From an uncultured Acidimicrobiales bacterium (GTDB lineage Bacteria; Actinomycetota; Acidimicrobiia; Acidimicrobiales; SZUA-35), in the NCBI GenBank assembly GCA_937922045.1, contig CAKZXA010000004.1, positions 106,878 through 170,877 on the forward strand: a DNA stretch of 64,000 nucleotides, given 5' to 3'. Below are positions 54,859 to 64,000 of this stretch, piece by piece. The notes under the pieces were generated by a model. It was not told the DNA's origin, searched no databases, and saw nothing but the letters and a program-made list of their open reading frames with translations. Positions within the stretch are counted from its first letter, which is position 1; each line of letters starts with the position of its first letter. The translations under genes and the position numbers were made by a program.

Positions 54859-56427
54859 ATGACTGGCGCTTCTCACATCTTTCGCAGCCCCCTCCCCGAC
54901 CAGGAACTGCCCGAAGTTCCGCTGACCGCTTACGTTCTACAGCATGCTGAGGCCCTGGCCGATCAGCCAGCCATGATCGACGGACCGAGCGGCCGAACCT
55001 ACACCTTCGCCCAGCTCTCCGATGCCATACATCGACTGGCAGGTGGCCTGACCACTGCCGGATTCGGTGCCGGCAAGACCATCGGTTTGATGGCGCCAAA
55101 CGTGCCTGAGTACGCCGTCGTGTTTCACGCCGCCGCGGTCGCAGGGGGCACGGTCACCACCATCAACCCCACCTACGGTGCCGACGAAGTTCGCTTCCAA
55201 CTCAACGACGCTGGCGCCGATCTGCTCATAACCGTTCCCGCTTTCGTCGAGACCGCCACCGCCGCAGCAGAGGGCACCGGAGTGGCCAAGATCGCCGTCA
55301 TCGGCGACTACGAGGGTATGACGACCTTGGCAGACCTGATGGGCGAACCCATGTCTCAGGTCCCGATCGACGTGCACGACCAGATCGTCGTCCTCCCCTA
55401 CTCTTCGGGCACGACTGGCCTACCGAAGGGTGTGATGCTCAGCCACCACAACCTCGTGTCCAACCTGGCCCAGTCCCGACCCGTTCTCTCCTACGAATCC
55501 AACGAGGTCGCACTCGCTGTTCTGCCCTTCTTTCATATCTACGGCATGCAGGTGCTCATGAACGGCCTCCTGGCCGAGGGCGTCACCGTCGTTACAATGC
55601 CCCGGTTCGACATGGACCAGGCACTCGGCCTCATTCAGGAGCACAAGGTGACGCAGTTCTTTGCGGTGCCACCGATCGTGCTCGGCCTGGCAAAGCATCC
55701 GGCGGTAGACCAGTACGACCTGTCGTCGATGCGCAAAATCTTCTGCGGCGCAGCGCCCCTCGGCGGGGAACTGGGCGACGAGGCAGCGGAACGGATCGGC
55801 TGCCCGATCGTTCAGGGCTATGGCATGACGGAGCTAAGCCCCATTAGCCACGCCACCGCTGGCGCCGATTTCAAGGCGGGTTCGAGCGGCATCACCGTTC
55901 CCAACACCGAATGCCGCATCGTCGACCCCGAGGGCAACGATCAGGGGCCCGACGACGAGGGCGAGCTGTGGGTCCGCGGACCGCAGGTCATGAAGGGCTA
56001 CCTCAACAACGCTGAGGCGACGGAGGCCACGATCGATTCTGATGGCTGGCTCCACACCGGCGATGTCGCTCGTATCGACGCCGACGGACATATGTATGTC
56101 GTCGATCGGGTGAAAGAACTCATCAAGTACAAGGGCTTTCAGGTTCCACCAGCCGAACTCGAAGCCTTACTCGTCACCCACCCGGCAGTAGCCGATGTGG
56201 CCGTTATCGGTATCCCCGAAGTCGAAGCCGGTGAGCTTCCCAAAGCCTACGTGGTTCTCAAGCCGGGGGCGGAAGCATCCGCTGAGGAACTTCAGGCCTT
56301 CGTGGCCGAACACGTGGCCTCCTACAAGAAGATTCGCCTGGTCGAATTCACCGACGAAATCCCGAAGTCGGCTTCAGGCAAGATCCTTCGCCGCTTCCTG
56401 CGCGACCAGGCCAAAGAACAGTCCTAG
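54859..56427 (+). CDS. AMP-dependent acyl-CoA synthetase/ligase (4-coumarate-CoA ligase-like)
   Basis: LPYSSGTTGLPKGVMLSH, QGYGMTELSPISH, GWLHTGDVARIDADGHMYVVDRVKELIKYKGFQVPPAELE, PKSASGKILRR. Confidence 0.93.
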   Translation: MTGASHIFRSPLPDQELPEVPLTAYVLQHAEALADQPAMIDGPSGRTYTFAQLSDAIHRLAGGLTTAGFGAGKTIGLMAPNVPEYAVVFHAAAVAGGTVTTINPTYGADEVRFQLNDAGADLLITVPAFVETATAAAEGTGVAKIAVIGDYEGMTTLADLMGEPMSQVPIDVHDQIVVLPYSSGTTGLPKGVMLSHHNLVSNLAQSRPVLSYESNEVALAVLPFFHIYGMQVLMNGLLAEGVTVVTMPRFDMDQALGLIQEHKVTQFFAVPPIVLGLAKHPAVDQYDLSSMRKIFCGAAPLGGELGDEAAERIGCPIVQGYGMTELSPISHATAGADFKAGSSGITVPNTECRIVDPEGNDQGPDDEGELWVRGPQVMKGYLNNAEATEATIDSDGWLHTGDVARIDADGHMYVVDRVKELIKYKGFQVPPAELEALLVTHPAVADVAVIGIPEVEAGELPKAYVVLKPGAEASAEELQAFVAEHVASYKKIRLVEFTDEIPKSASGKILRRFLRDQAKEQS

Positions 56428-56439
56428 ACGGGTCGACTA

Positions 56440-57657
56440 TCAACTCGTGGGATCGACGCTGGCCAAGTAGTCGGCGATCTCACGCATTTCACCAACCAAC
56501 CGCATTGGCACGGCATCAGCTGGGCGCTGGTCGATCACGTCCCGAGCTCGGCTCGTGCGTTCCTCGTCCCCAACATCGCGAAGGAAGGCAGCCTCGATCC
56601 GCCCCGGGTGCGATTCGATCAACTCGGCGAAGGCATGGGCGTCCTGGAGGCTGCTGTCGCCGATGAGCACGGCGGATACATGCTCGAGGCGCATCAAAAT
56701 GTCGGTGATGGTATCCAGCTTGTGTCGGCGATGGGACGAGTCCGAGAAGCTGCGACGATTGAGACCGATCTCCCGGAGCAGCAAGGGTCCGTCGGGGAAA
56801 CCCTGGACGGAGAAGAAGGCGACGAGGAAGTCGTAGAGGTTCCACGGACTACTCGATACGTAGAAGATGGGTGGTCCTAGCTGTCGGTAGAGCTCGGCGG
56901 CACCGGAAACGGCCTCGCGGGTCAGTTCTGAGCCGCTGACCGTGGCCAGGACGGTCCGAGCTGCATCACCTGTTCCGTTGAGCAAGACCGTGTCGTCAAT
57001 GTCGCTTATGACGATCCGATCTACCGCCGGGCCGATCGTGACCACCTCGATCGGCCACCACCGGCTGGCGCCCGTCTCGTCATCGAGGACACGGCTCAGC
57101 GCTCTCGACCACGACACCCCGCCCACCGACTGTTCTGTCGCTGGCAGGGCTGCGGCTGACATGTCGACGCTGAAGTATCCCTCATCGTTTGTTTCGGTCC
57201 GAACGGAGGCACCTTCCCAGTGCAGTTCGACCTCTACTTGAGCGACCTCAGCTGTCATAAATCGGGTAGCCATACGACCGGCTGAGCGAAGCTGATGCTC
57301 ACCCGGTTGGGCCTCCCCCGGGGGTGGGCTGGCCAACACCCGGCCGGTGAGACGGGCCGAGGCGGTGTCGCCATAGGAGCGATAACCATCGATTCGATAC
57401 GGGCCGGAAGGACGCACCCAGTCGGCGATGTTGCGGACTGCTCCGGCCACACCCGTCACATCGGGCACGGCCAACCAGTCGGGGGTTCGCCAATCAGCAG
57501 CGCGACCGACAGCGCGGTCGATCACCTCGCGAGGCTGGACTCGCCACGAAGCTCGACCATCGGGTTCCTGTGCATCGTCTTGGACGAACGCAGCCCCGCC
57601 TTCGACAAGATCGGCGCCGTCGTCTTCGGTCCGTGGACCCTGGCCAGGATGGCTCAT
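56440..57657 (-). CDS. App1-family phosphatidate phosphatase-like protein (DUF2183)
   Basis: VDRIVISDIDDTVLLNG, IFYVSSSPWNLYDFLVAFF, HKLDTITDIL, AVLIGDSSLQDAHAFAELI. Confidence 0.87.
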   Translation of the reverse strand: MSHPGQGPRTEDDGADLVEGGAAFVQDDAQEPDGRASWRVQPREVIDRAVGRAADWRTPDWLAVPDVTGVAGAVRNIADWVRPSGPYRIDGYRSYGDTASARLTGRVLASPPPGEAQPGEHQLRSAGRMATRFMTAEVAQVEVELHWEGASVRTETNDEGYFSVDMSAAALPATEQSVGGVSWSRALSRVLDDETGASRWWPIEVVTIGPAVDRIVISDIDDTVLLNGTGDAARTVLATVSGSELTREAVSGAAELYRQLGPPIFYVSSSPWNLYDFLVAFFSVQGFPDGPLLLREIGLNRRSFSDSSHRRHKLDTITDILMRLEHVSAVLIGDSSLQDAHAFAELIESHPGRIEAAFLRDVGDEERTSRARDVIDQRPADAVPMRLVGEMREIADYLASVDPTS

Positions 57658-57703
57658 AGCATCCTCCACGCTAACGGCATCCGGTGGGATCTAGGCTGAG
57701 GGC

Positions 57704-58465
57704 ATGAACCAACGCCGGTCGTCGGAGCTGCGGCTCGCGGTCGCCCAGCCGGAGACCAGAGCTCACAATGTGGCCGCCAATGTGGCCGCCCACGCTGCAC
57801 TGGTGCGAGCATCGGGCGCTCGAGTTGTGGTCTTTCCAGAACTGTCGCTGACCGGCTACGAGTTCGATGCCGCTCCGCTAGCACCGAATTCGGCCCTCCT
57901 GTCACCCCTGGTTGAGGCGTGTCGCGAGGTCGGGGCCGTGGCCCTGGCCGGAGCTCCCGTTGATGCCCCAACAGGTGAACACGCTCCTTCCCGTGGCGGC
58001 CGTTCGCTCGCCGTGGTCATGATCGACGGAGCCGGGGCTCGGGTCGTCTACCGAAAGATGTGGCTAGGTCAAGCCGAGCAACGTCACTTCGTTGTTGGCA
58101 ACCATCCAGCCGTTGTCGAGGTGGACGGATGGAGAATCGGACTGGCTATCTGCCGCGACACCGGGATGGCCGAACACGCTGCCGCAACATGCGAACACCA
58201 GGTGGATGTGTATGCCGCTGGGGTCTTGGAGCACGAGTCCGACGCCCACATCCAGCCGGCGCGGGCACGTCGGATAGCGGCCGCTCACCAGGTGTGGGTG
58301 GCCGTTGCCAGCTTCGCCGGTTCCACCGGCGAAGGGTTCGACAAGGCGGCCGGAGGCTCGGGCATCTGGCGACCCGACGGCTCGCGTGCGGCCACGGCCA
58401 CCAGCAAGACCGGCGAGTTCACCGGTAGCGTTCTCAGGCCTGGGTCTCGTCGGCAACCGCTATAA
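57704..58465 (+). CDS. Carbon-nitrogen hydrolase (nitrilase superfamily)
   Basis: VVVFPELSLTGYEF (Glu), RKMWLGQAEQ (Lys), GLAICRDTGMAEHA (Cys). Confidence 0.88.
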   Translation: MNQRRSSELRLAVAQPETRAHNVAANVAAHAALVRASGARVVVFPELSLTGYEFDAAPLAPNSALLSPLVEACREVGAVALAGAPVDAPTGEHAPSRGGRSLAVVMIDGAGARVVYRKMWLGQAEQRHFVVGNHPAVVEVDGWRIGLAICRDTGMAEHAAATCEHQVDVYAAGVLEHESDAHIQPARARRIAAAHQVWVAVASFAGSTGEGFDKAAGGSGIWRPDGSRAATATSKTGEFTGSVLRPGSRRQPL

Positions 58466-59495
58466 GCCGGTGACCGGGCATCATCTCAAGACGGCCGCGA
58501 TCCCCAACCTCGTGGGGATCCAGGTGTGAGCCCACGGCGTAGACCTGATTGCCGTCCGACAATTTTACGGTGTAATACCACGTGGCACCGCGGAACTCGG
58601 AGGCTACGATCTCGTCGTCGCTGAAGTCGCCGTGGTGGCCACTATCGACCGCCGCCGGCGTGAACAACACGTCATCGGGACGAACCATGGCGATTGTGGC
58701 GCTGCGTCGGTGAGACATGTCGACCGCGCCCAGGGTTGTGGTCCCCGCCTCGATAGGCAGGAAGGCGGCCTCACCCATGAAGGCGGCTACGAAGCGGTTG
58801 GTCGGGCGATGGAAGATCTCTTCAGGGCTGGCCAGCTGTTCAATCTTGCCTGCCCGCATGACCGCGACCCTGTCGCCAACTGCCAGTGCCTCGGTCTGTT
58901 CGTGGGTGACGAAAACAGCTGGAGTTTTCGTGGCCCGAAGAGCGGCGACGACGTCGCCTCGCAGCTGGACGCGAAGATTCGGGTCGAGACTGGCGAACGG
59001 TTCGTCGAGCAGGAGAAGAGCGGGGCGGGGGGCAAGGGCCCGAGCCAGCGAGACCCGCTGCCGCTCGCCGCCAGAGAGTTCGTGGGGGAAACGGTCGCCG
59101 TAGCCGCTGAGTTCCACGAGTTCCAGGGCTTCGTCGACGCGGCGTTTGGCCTCCCCTCGCGATTCGTCGCGAATACCAAAAACAATGTTCTTTGACACGG
59201 TGAGGTGGGGAAACAATGAATGCTCTTGGAAGACTAGGCCAACCCGCCGGTGCTCGGGAGGAAGTCGACGCTGTCCATCGTCGACGACGGTGCCGTTGAG
59301 CGTCAGTCGTCCACCGTCGAGCGAAACAAGACCAGCAATGGCACGCAGCAGTGTCGACTTGCCGCACCCGCTCGGCCCGACCAGGGCCAGCAACTCGTCG
59401 CTTCCAAGATCGAGGCTGACACCGTCGAGCGCGGTCACTGAACCAAACCGCTTGACCGCATCCTCGGCCTGTAAGGCCTCTGCCATTTCGCTCAT
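58434..59495 (-). CDS. fbpC: Fe3+/ferric ABC transporter ATP-binding protein
   Basis: GPSGCGKSTLLRAIAGL, LSGGERQRVSLARALAPRP, LLLLDEPFASLDP; downstream of fbpA/fbpB-like genes. Confidence 0.88.
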   Translation of the reverse strand: MSEMAEALQAEDAVKRFGSVTALDGVSLDLGSDELLALVGPSGCGKSTLLRAIAGLVSLDGGRLTLNGTVVDDGQRRLPPEHRRVGLVFQEHSLFPHLTVSKNIVFGIRDESRGEAKRRVDEALELVELSGYGDRFPHELSGGERQRVSLARALAPRPALLLLDEPFASLDPNLRVQLRGDVVAALRATKTPAVFVTHEQTEALAVGDRVAVMRAGKIEQLASPEEIFHRPTNRFVAAFMGEAAFLPIEAGTTTLGAVDMSHRRSATIAMVRPDDVLFTPAAVDSGHHGDFSDDEIVASEFRGATWYYTVKLSDGNQVYAVGSHLDPHEVGDRGRLEMMPGHRLIAVADETQA

Positions 59496-59503
59496 CTGAG
59501 GTG

Positions 59504-61216
59504 CTACCCGCTCCTAGCAGCCGATTGCCGGGGCGAAGCCACGCCCGACGGCTGGGAGATCTGGCGCGACAACAGGGCGACGGGGATGAGAGCGACCACC
59601 ACGATAGTTAAGGCTGGTAGGGCAGCCTGTTTGAACAGTGATTCCGAGGCCAGGTTGTAGGTCCACACCGACAGTGTGTCGAATCCGAACGGCCGAAGCA
59701 ACAAGACGATCGGTAGCTCTTTGAGCGCATCGATGGCGACCAGCACGGTGGCCGTGATCACACTGGTGCGCGAGAGCGGCAAATGAATCCGACCAGCGAT
59801 GTCGAGAGGACGACGACCCAGGCTCCTGGCCGTTGCCGTCATGTCGGGGTGAACCTGGTCGAGCCCAGCTTCAACCGCATTGATGCCAGGGGCCAAAAGG
59901 CGAACGACGTAGGCGTAGGCCAAGGCGAGAAAGGAACCGGTAGCCACCGTGCCCGGCAGGCCAAGACCAAGAGATTCGAGTACCCGATCCAGGGCGACGA
60001 GGGCGAGGATGACACCGATCGCCACCACCGGGCCTGGCACCGCATAGCCGACTGCGGTGAGCCGGGTAGCGACACCTGTGGACCGCCGTGAGCCAAAGCG
60101 CCGAGCGTTTACCACCACCAAGGCAGTCGAGACGCACACAGCCGCAGTGACCGAGGCAAGGATGAGCGAGTTCTGCAGGAAGCCAAAATATCGTTCGGTC
60201 AGACTCGCTCTTTTCGGATCAGCGGCCTCCTGCAGCGCCCAGACCAGAAGCTGAATAGCCGGACCAGCAAAAGCGAGGACGAGGACCGAGACGCAGGTCA
60301 GGGTGGCAGCGACAGCTTTCGCCCCGGTCAGTTGCCGCGGTTCGATGCCTGCCGCCTCACCCGCCGCCTGCCCAAAGCGGGCTCTACCTCGGAGGATTCT
60401 CTCCAAGCCGATGACGAGCAAGGCGAAGGCCAGGACCAGAGTGGCGAACTCGCTGGCCGCATCACGATCAAAAGTGCCGCGCCAGATCCGGAACACACCG
60501 ACCGAAACCGTGTCGACGCTGAAATACTGCACGGTGCCAAAATCGGTGAGTGTCTCCATCATCACTACCGCGGTACCGGCGGCGATAGCCGGACGCAGTA
60601 GAGGCAGCACTACCCGCACCGCCGCCTCGACTGGGCCAGCGCCGAGGCTCCGTGCTACCTCATAGGAGCTACCCGCCTGGTCGCGTAGAGCGGCGCGGGC
60701 CAGCAGGTAGACATAGGGATACAGCACCACCGTGAAAACGACGATGGCAGCGCCGAGCGAGCGAACATCGGGAAACCATGCGTCCTGGCCGAACATCGCA
60801 CGCCAACGGGTTTGGATCGGGCCGGGAAAGCCAAAGACCGACAGGGTCAGAAATCCTAAGACGTAGCTCGGCATGGCCAGCGGTGCTACCAGCATCCAGC
60901 CCAACAGCCGAGAGCCGGGAAAGCGGTAAGCGCCGGTTAGCCAGGCCAGACTGCACCCGATAATCAATGTGCCGATGCTTACACCGGCCAGGAGGACAGC
61001 GGTCTGGTAGAGCTGTCCGGGAAGCCTCGTGTTCCATTGGTGGGCCCAAACCTCGGTGTTTGGATCGAGGAGGCTGGTGGAGAGGAAGGCGACAGGGGCG
61101 ACCACCGCAAGAGCGGCGAGCCAGGCAGCCACCGGCCAGCCGATCAGGCTGAGGCGGTCGCCCAGCCCAAGCCGGGCCTTTCCCTCTCCTCGATCAGCGA
61201 CCGCCGCCGAATTCAC
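59504..61216 (-). CDS. fbpB: Iron ABC transporter permease (fused two-module FbpB type)
   Basis: Two permease modules: EVARSLGAGPVEAAVRVVLPLLRPAIAAG and ATARSLGRRPLDIAGRIHLPLSRTSV. Confidence 0.88.
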   Translation of the reverse strand: MNSAAVADRGEGKARLGLGDRLSLIGWPVAAWLAALAVVAPVAFLSTSLLDPNTEVWAHQWNTRLPGQLYQTAVLLAGVSIGTLIIGCSLAWLTGAYRFPGSRLLGWMLVAPLAMPSYVLGFLTLSVFGFPGPIQTRWRAMFGQDAWFPDVRSLGAAIVVFTVVLYPYVYLLARAALRDQAGSSYEVARSLGAGPVEAAVRVVLPLLRPAIAAGTAVVMMETLTDFGTVQYFSVDTVSVGVFRIWRGTFDRDAASEFATLVLAFALLVIGLERILRGRARFGQAAGEAAGIEPRQLTGAKAVAATLTCVSVLVLAFAGPAIQLLVWALQEAADPKRASLTERYFGFLQNSLILASVTAAVCVSTALVVVNARRFGSRRSTGVATRLTAVGYAVPGPVVAIGVILALVALDRVLESLGLGLPGTVATGSFLALAYAYVVRLLAPGINAVEAGLDQVHPDMTATARSLGRRPLDIAGRIHLPLSRTSVITATVLVAIDALKELPIVLLLRPFGFDTLSVWTYNLASESLFKQAALPALTIVVVALIPVALLSRQISQPSGVASPRQSAARSG

Positions 61217-62250
61217 CGATAGCCAACCTCGTCCATGAGGCGCACGGCATCAGCGTTCAGGCCACCGAAAATCGATGCGTCAAGTTCGTCCATGACAAAG
61301 CTTTCGCCGAAGTTCTCAGCGATCAAGGCCACGGGCTTCGCCTCAGGGTTGACCGGATACTCATGGTTGCCGTCGACAAAGAGGCTCTGGCCATCGGTCG
61401 CCAGCCATTCGAGTAGTTGTTGGGCCTCTTCAGGGTGAGCCGCGTACTTCGTTACGCCACCGCCGGACACGTTGACATGCACGCCGCGTCCGTCTTGATG
61501 AGCCCAGGTGAGCTCGACAGGAAAGTCGGCATCTTCTTCCAACTCGCGCGCTAGGTAGTAGTGGTTGGTAATACCAGCGTCGCATTCGCCAGCGGCTATC
61601 GATGCCAGGATCAGGCTGTCTTTCTCCATGATTTCGGCGTTGGCGGTCCAGCCGGCAACGATGCGGGTTGCTTCTTCTTCGCCATGATGAGCAAGAAGGC
61701 TGGCCACGAGAGATTGCGTATAGATGTTTGATGAGTTGCGCAGGCAGAGTCGACCCTCCCATGCGGGATCGGCCAGCTCCTCGTAGGTGGTTGGCACCTC
61801 ATCGGTCGCCACCCGTTCCGGGTTGTAGACAATGGTGCGAGCTCGGATGGTGAGCCCATACCAGCTGCCTTCGGGGCCGCGCAGACTGGCGGGAACCGCG
61901 GCATCGAGAACATCTGAGTCGAGCGGGGTAAAGAGACCTTGCGCATCGGCGGTTGCGAGGTTGCCGGCATCGACGGTCATATAGACGTCGGCGGCCGTTT
62001 CGTCGCCTTCGGCCTCGATCCGTTCCCTGAGTTCAGCATCGGTGCCGGTGAGGAACTCGACCTCGATACCCGTCTCTTCGGTGAACTGGTCAAAAGCCTG
62101 CTCAAGGTCGTAATGACGGCCAGAGTAGACCCTTACCACCGGTCCATCTTCGCCTGAACAACCGGCGATGGCCAGCGTCAGGCCGATGGCGAGCCCAAAC
62201 CAGGTGGCGACGCGCCCGCGGACCTTGCGACTGCTTAGATGCTGATTCAC
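61213..62250 (-). CDS. fbpA: Fe3+ ABC transporter substrate-binding lipoprotein
   Basis: Lipobox LAIAGC; VVRVYSGRHYDLEQAFDQFTEETGIEVEFLTG, NHYYLAREL. GTG 62250 preceded by GAGGAG; ORF reaches 62268. Confidence 0.88.
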   Translation of the reverse strand: MNQHLSSRKVRGRVATWFGLAIGLTLAIAGCSGEDGPVVRVYSGRHYDLEQAFDQFTEETGIEVEFLTGTDAELRERIEAEGDETAADVYMTVDAGNLATADAQGLFTPLDSDVLDAAVPASLRGPEGSWYGLTIRARTIVYNPERVATDEVPTTYEELADPAWEGRLCLRNSSNIYTQSLVASLLAHHGEEEATRIVAGWTANAEIMEKDSLILASIAAGECDAGITNHYYLARELEEDADFPVELTWAHQDGRGVHVNVSGGGVTKYAAHPEEAQQLLEWLATDGQSLFVDGNHEYPVNPEAKPVALIAENFGESFVMDELDASIFGGLNADAVRLMDEVGYR

Positions 62251-62270
62251 GACCACTCCTCGTAGCACTA

Positions 62271-62295
62271 GTTCTATCGGACGTACCGGTAGAAC
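62271..62295. promoter_or_regulatory. Palindromic operator candidate GTTCTATCGG-N5-CCGGTAGAAC
   Basis: 9/10 matching inverted repeat about 21 bp upstream of the predicted fbpA start. Confidence 0.6.
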
Positions 62296-62425
62296 AATCG
62301 AGAACTCTAGCGTCTTTTGATCAGCATGCCTGCGACGAAGTGTTAACTGTGCTTAACATCACACGATCGTCGCTCCTCCATCCCTCGAATCCCTGTACTG
62401 GAGGCCCTATGAGCTACGGTTTTAC

Positions 62426-62974
62426 ATGACGCTCGTTCCCGACGATGGACCCCTCTCAGCCCATCAAGCGCTCGCAGCCCAGCGACAACTTCTGATCTTC
62501 TCCCCGCTCGACGATGGCGCAACCTCCGATCTCTGCGCCCAGCTTCTCGCTCTCGATGGCGAGTCTGGCGAATCGGTGGAGCTCTTGGTCAAGAGCGATG
62601 GCGGACCGCTCCATGCGATCTTCCCCCTCCTCGATGTGATCTCGCTCATGCGGGCGCCGGTCAACATCACCTGCCTTGGAACGATCAGCGGCACCGCAAT
62701 CGCGCTTGTGTTGGCGGGTACCGGTCGACGAGAGGCCAGACCTCGTGCCCGGTTCCGCTTCGGACTCGAACGAGTCGCGGCCATCGACGTACGAATCCGA
62801 GAAGTTACGACTCTGGCCGAAGAGGAAGCCACCCTCCGCCAGCGGTATGTCGACTTCCTCGTTGAGCGAACCGGTGAGGACGCCGACTGGCTCCACGCCC
62901 AGCTGGACGATCGAACAATCTTTGCCGCCGATCGCGCCCATGAACTCGGCATCTTGACGACAAAGCCCTCCTAG
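62426..62974 (+). CDS. ClpP-like protein lacking canonical catalytic residues
   Basis: ClpP fold landmarks ELLVKSDGGPLHAIFPLLDVISLM, ITCLGTISGTAIALVLAGTGRREARPRARFRFG; Ser and His positions replaced. Confidence 0.7.
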   Translation: MTLVPDDGPLSAHQALAAQRQLLIFSPLDDGATSDLCAQLLALDGESGESVELLVKSDGGPLHAIFPLLDVISLMRAPVNITCLGTISGTAIALVLAGTGRREARPRARFRFGLERVAAIDVRIREVTTLAEEEATLRQRYVDFLVERTGEDADWLHAQLDDRTIFAADRAHELGILTTKPS

Positions 62975-63087
62975 GCGACGAGCATTCGACATCCAGCAGG
63001 TTGCCAACGTCAAGGTCCTAACCGATGCTCGCAAGCAGCTCTATCAGCTGCTGGCGGAGTAACGCCCCTTCGCTCCGACACCACCGG

Positions 63088-63309
63088 TCATGACTCGTTC
63101 CGAACTTGCTCTTCGGCCCGAGCTTTGAGCCCACGGTTCATGGCCTCGAAGCCCTCTCTGGTGTCGGTGTCTAGCGACTTGCGGAGAAGCCGCACAAGAA
63201 TGCCGTTGAAGTATTCGCTGTGCACGAGCCGGGTGCCGACGGCGGTCGATGCACCATCGATGACACGATGGAAGCCAGGGCCGGTCTGTGGGGTTAATGG
63301 ATTGGACGT
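63088..63309 (-). pseudogene. C-terminal remnant of an SRBCC/polyketide-cyclase-like gene
   Basis: Reading frame ...QTGPGFHRVIDGASTAVGTRLVHSEYFNGILVRLLRKSLDTDTREGFEAMNRGLKARAEEQVRNES*; no start codon before an upstream in-frame TGA. Confidence 0.55.
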
Positions 63310-63338
63310 TCAAAACACCAGACGATTGGCAGAACCAC

Positions 63339-63767
63339 ATGACAACGATTACCGCTGAACTAATCGACGGCTATCAGGTCGAGATCACGAACGGCGATCA
63401 TACATGGCGGGCCGACGAGCCCCTCGATCTCGGCGGAGACAACACCGGGCCGAACCCCTACGACCTGCTCCTCGGCTCCCTGGCTGCATGCACCACGATC
63501 ACCCTGTCGATGTATGCGAAACGCAAGCAGATCCCGATCACCTCACTATCGGTGTCCTACTCACATGAGAAGGTACACGCCGACGATTGTGAGCAATGCG
63601 ACGACGCCCACACCGGCATGGTCGACAGGATCGGCTCCCAAATTTTCATCGATGGCGACTTCGATGAGGCCACGCGCAAACGTCTCGAACAGATCGCCCA
63701 GCGATGCCCAGTTCACAAGACACTCGAAGCCGGTGTGGTCTTCGACGAGACGGTCTACGTTGGCTAG
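63339..63767 (+). CDS. OsmC family protein
   Basis: NPYDLLLGSLAACTTITLSMYAKRK and QIAQRCPVHKTLEAG. ATG 63339 preferred (ORF reaches 63288). Confidence 0.9.
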   Translation: MTTITAELIDGYQVEITNGDHTWRADEPLDLGGDNTGPNPYDLLLGSLAACTTITLSMYAKRKQIPITSLSVSYSHEKVHADDCEQCDDAHTGMVDRIGSQIFIDGDFDEATRKRLEQIAQRCPVHKTLEAGVVFDETVYVG

Positions 63768-64000
63768 CCCAGCACGCCAGCCAATTCGAGAATGCGATGC
63801 GGTGGCAAATACAACTCGGTGACCTGAACTCCCAATGCGTCCGACACGGCATTGCCGAGCGCCGGGGGCGCCCCGATCATGCCGCCCTCACCGGTGCCAC
63901 GCGAATCCCCGTCGCCACCCGTGATGGTTTCCATATGATCAACCTCGATCGCAGGGATCTCCATCGCGGTCGGAATCAGGTAATCCATGTAGGTCGTCGA
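63764..64000 (-). CDS. Xanthine dehydrogenase-family molybdopterin-binding subunit, C-terminal part (partial)
   Basis: STTYMDYLIPTAMEIPAIEVDHMET...GTGEGGMIGAPPALGNAVSDALG; open to window edge. Confidence 0.85.
   Translation of the reverse strand, partial: STTYMDYLIPTAMEIPAIEVDHMETITGGDGDSRGTGEGGMIGAPPALGNAVSDALGVQVTELYLPPHRILELAGVLG

Noticed and set aside
58434-58465. 32-bp overlap of convergent nitrilase and fbpC 3' ends
   Set aside because: Real overlap, but such tail-to-tail overlaps are common in compact genomes.
62975-63061. Short reading frame ...RRAFDIQQVANVKVLTDARKQLYQLLAE* downstream of the ClpP-like gene
   Set aside because: No start codon and an upstream in-frame stop; too short to call even as a remnant.

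Overview
The window looks like a chromosomal segment from a GC-rich actinobacterium, possibly Acidimicrobiia-like (inferred from gene content and codon usage only). It is densely packed with metabolic and transport genes. No rRNA, tRNA, CRISPR array, prophage or transposase was recognised. Main blocks: phosphorolytic alpha-glucan metabolism (beta-PGM, GH65, GT35); a sugar ABC importer without a local ATPase; a polyamine/agmatine cluster (FAD oxidase, C45 hydrolase, GNAT, Lrp/AsnC, agmatinase, PotABCD); a peptide ABC operon; a sortase/DUF4397/ECF sigma locus; an alkylsulfatase, creatinase, molybdopterin oxidoreductase and ureohydrolase block; two CNNM/CBS proteins; acyl-CoA genes; and an Fe3+ ABC operon. 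Two observations stand out. (1) The last gene of the peptide ABC operon is a TlpA/redoxin-like ORF split by one in-frame TGA at the active site (WAPY-TGA-GC). A two-tier SECIS-like stem-loop follows the TGA, so it is a candidate selenoprotein. (2) The peptide-binding lipoprotein of the same operon appears circularly permuted: the family-5 SBP N-terminal segment sits at the C-terminus, behind a retained signal peptide. Other points include a 22-bp-phased operator array, a 21-aa mini-ORF coupled between potB and potC, a lipoprotein-type sortase with a non-canonical neighbouring substrate, and a ClpP homolog lacking its catalytic residues.
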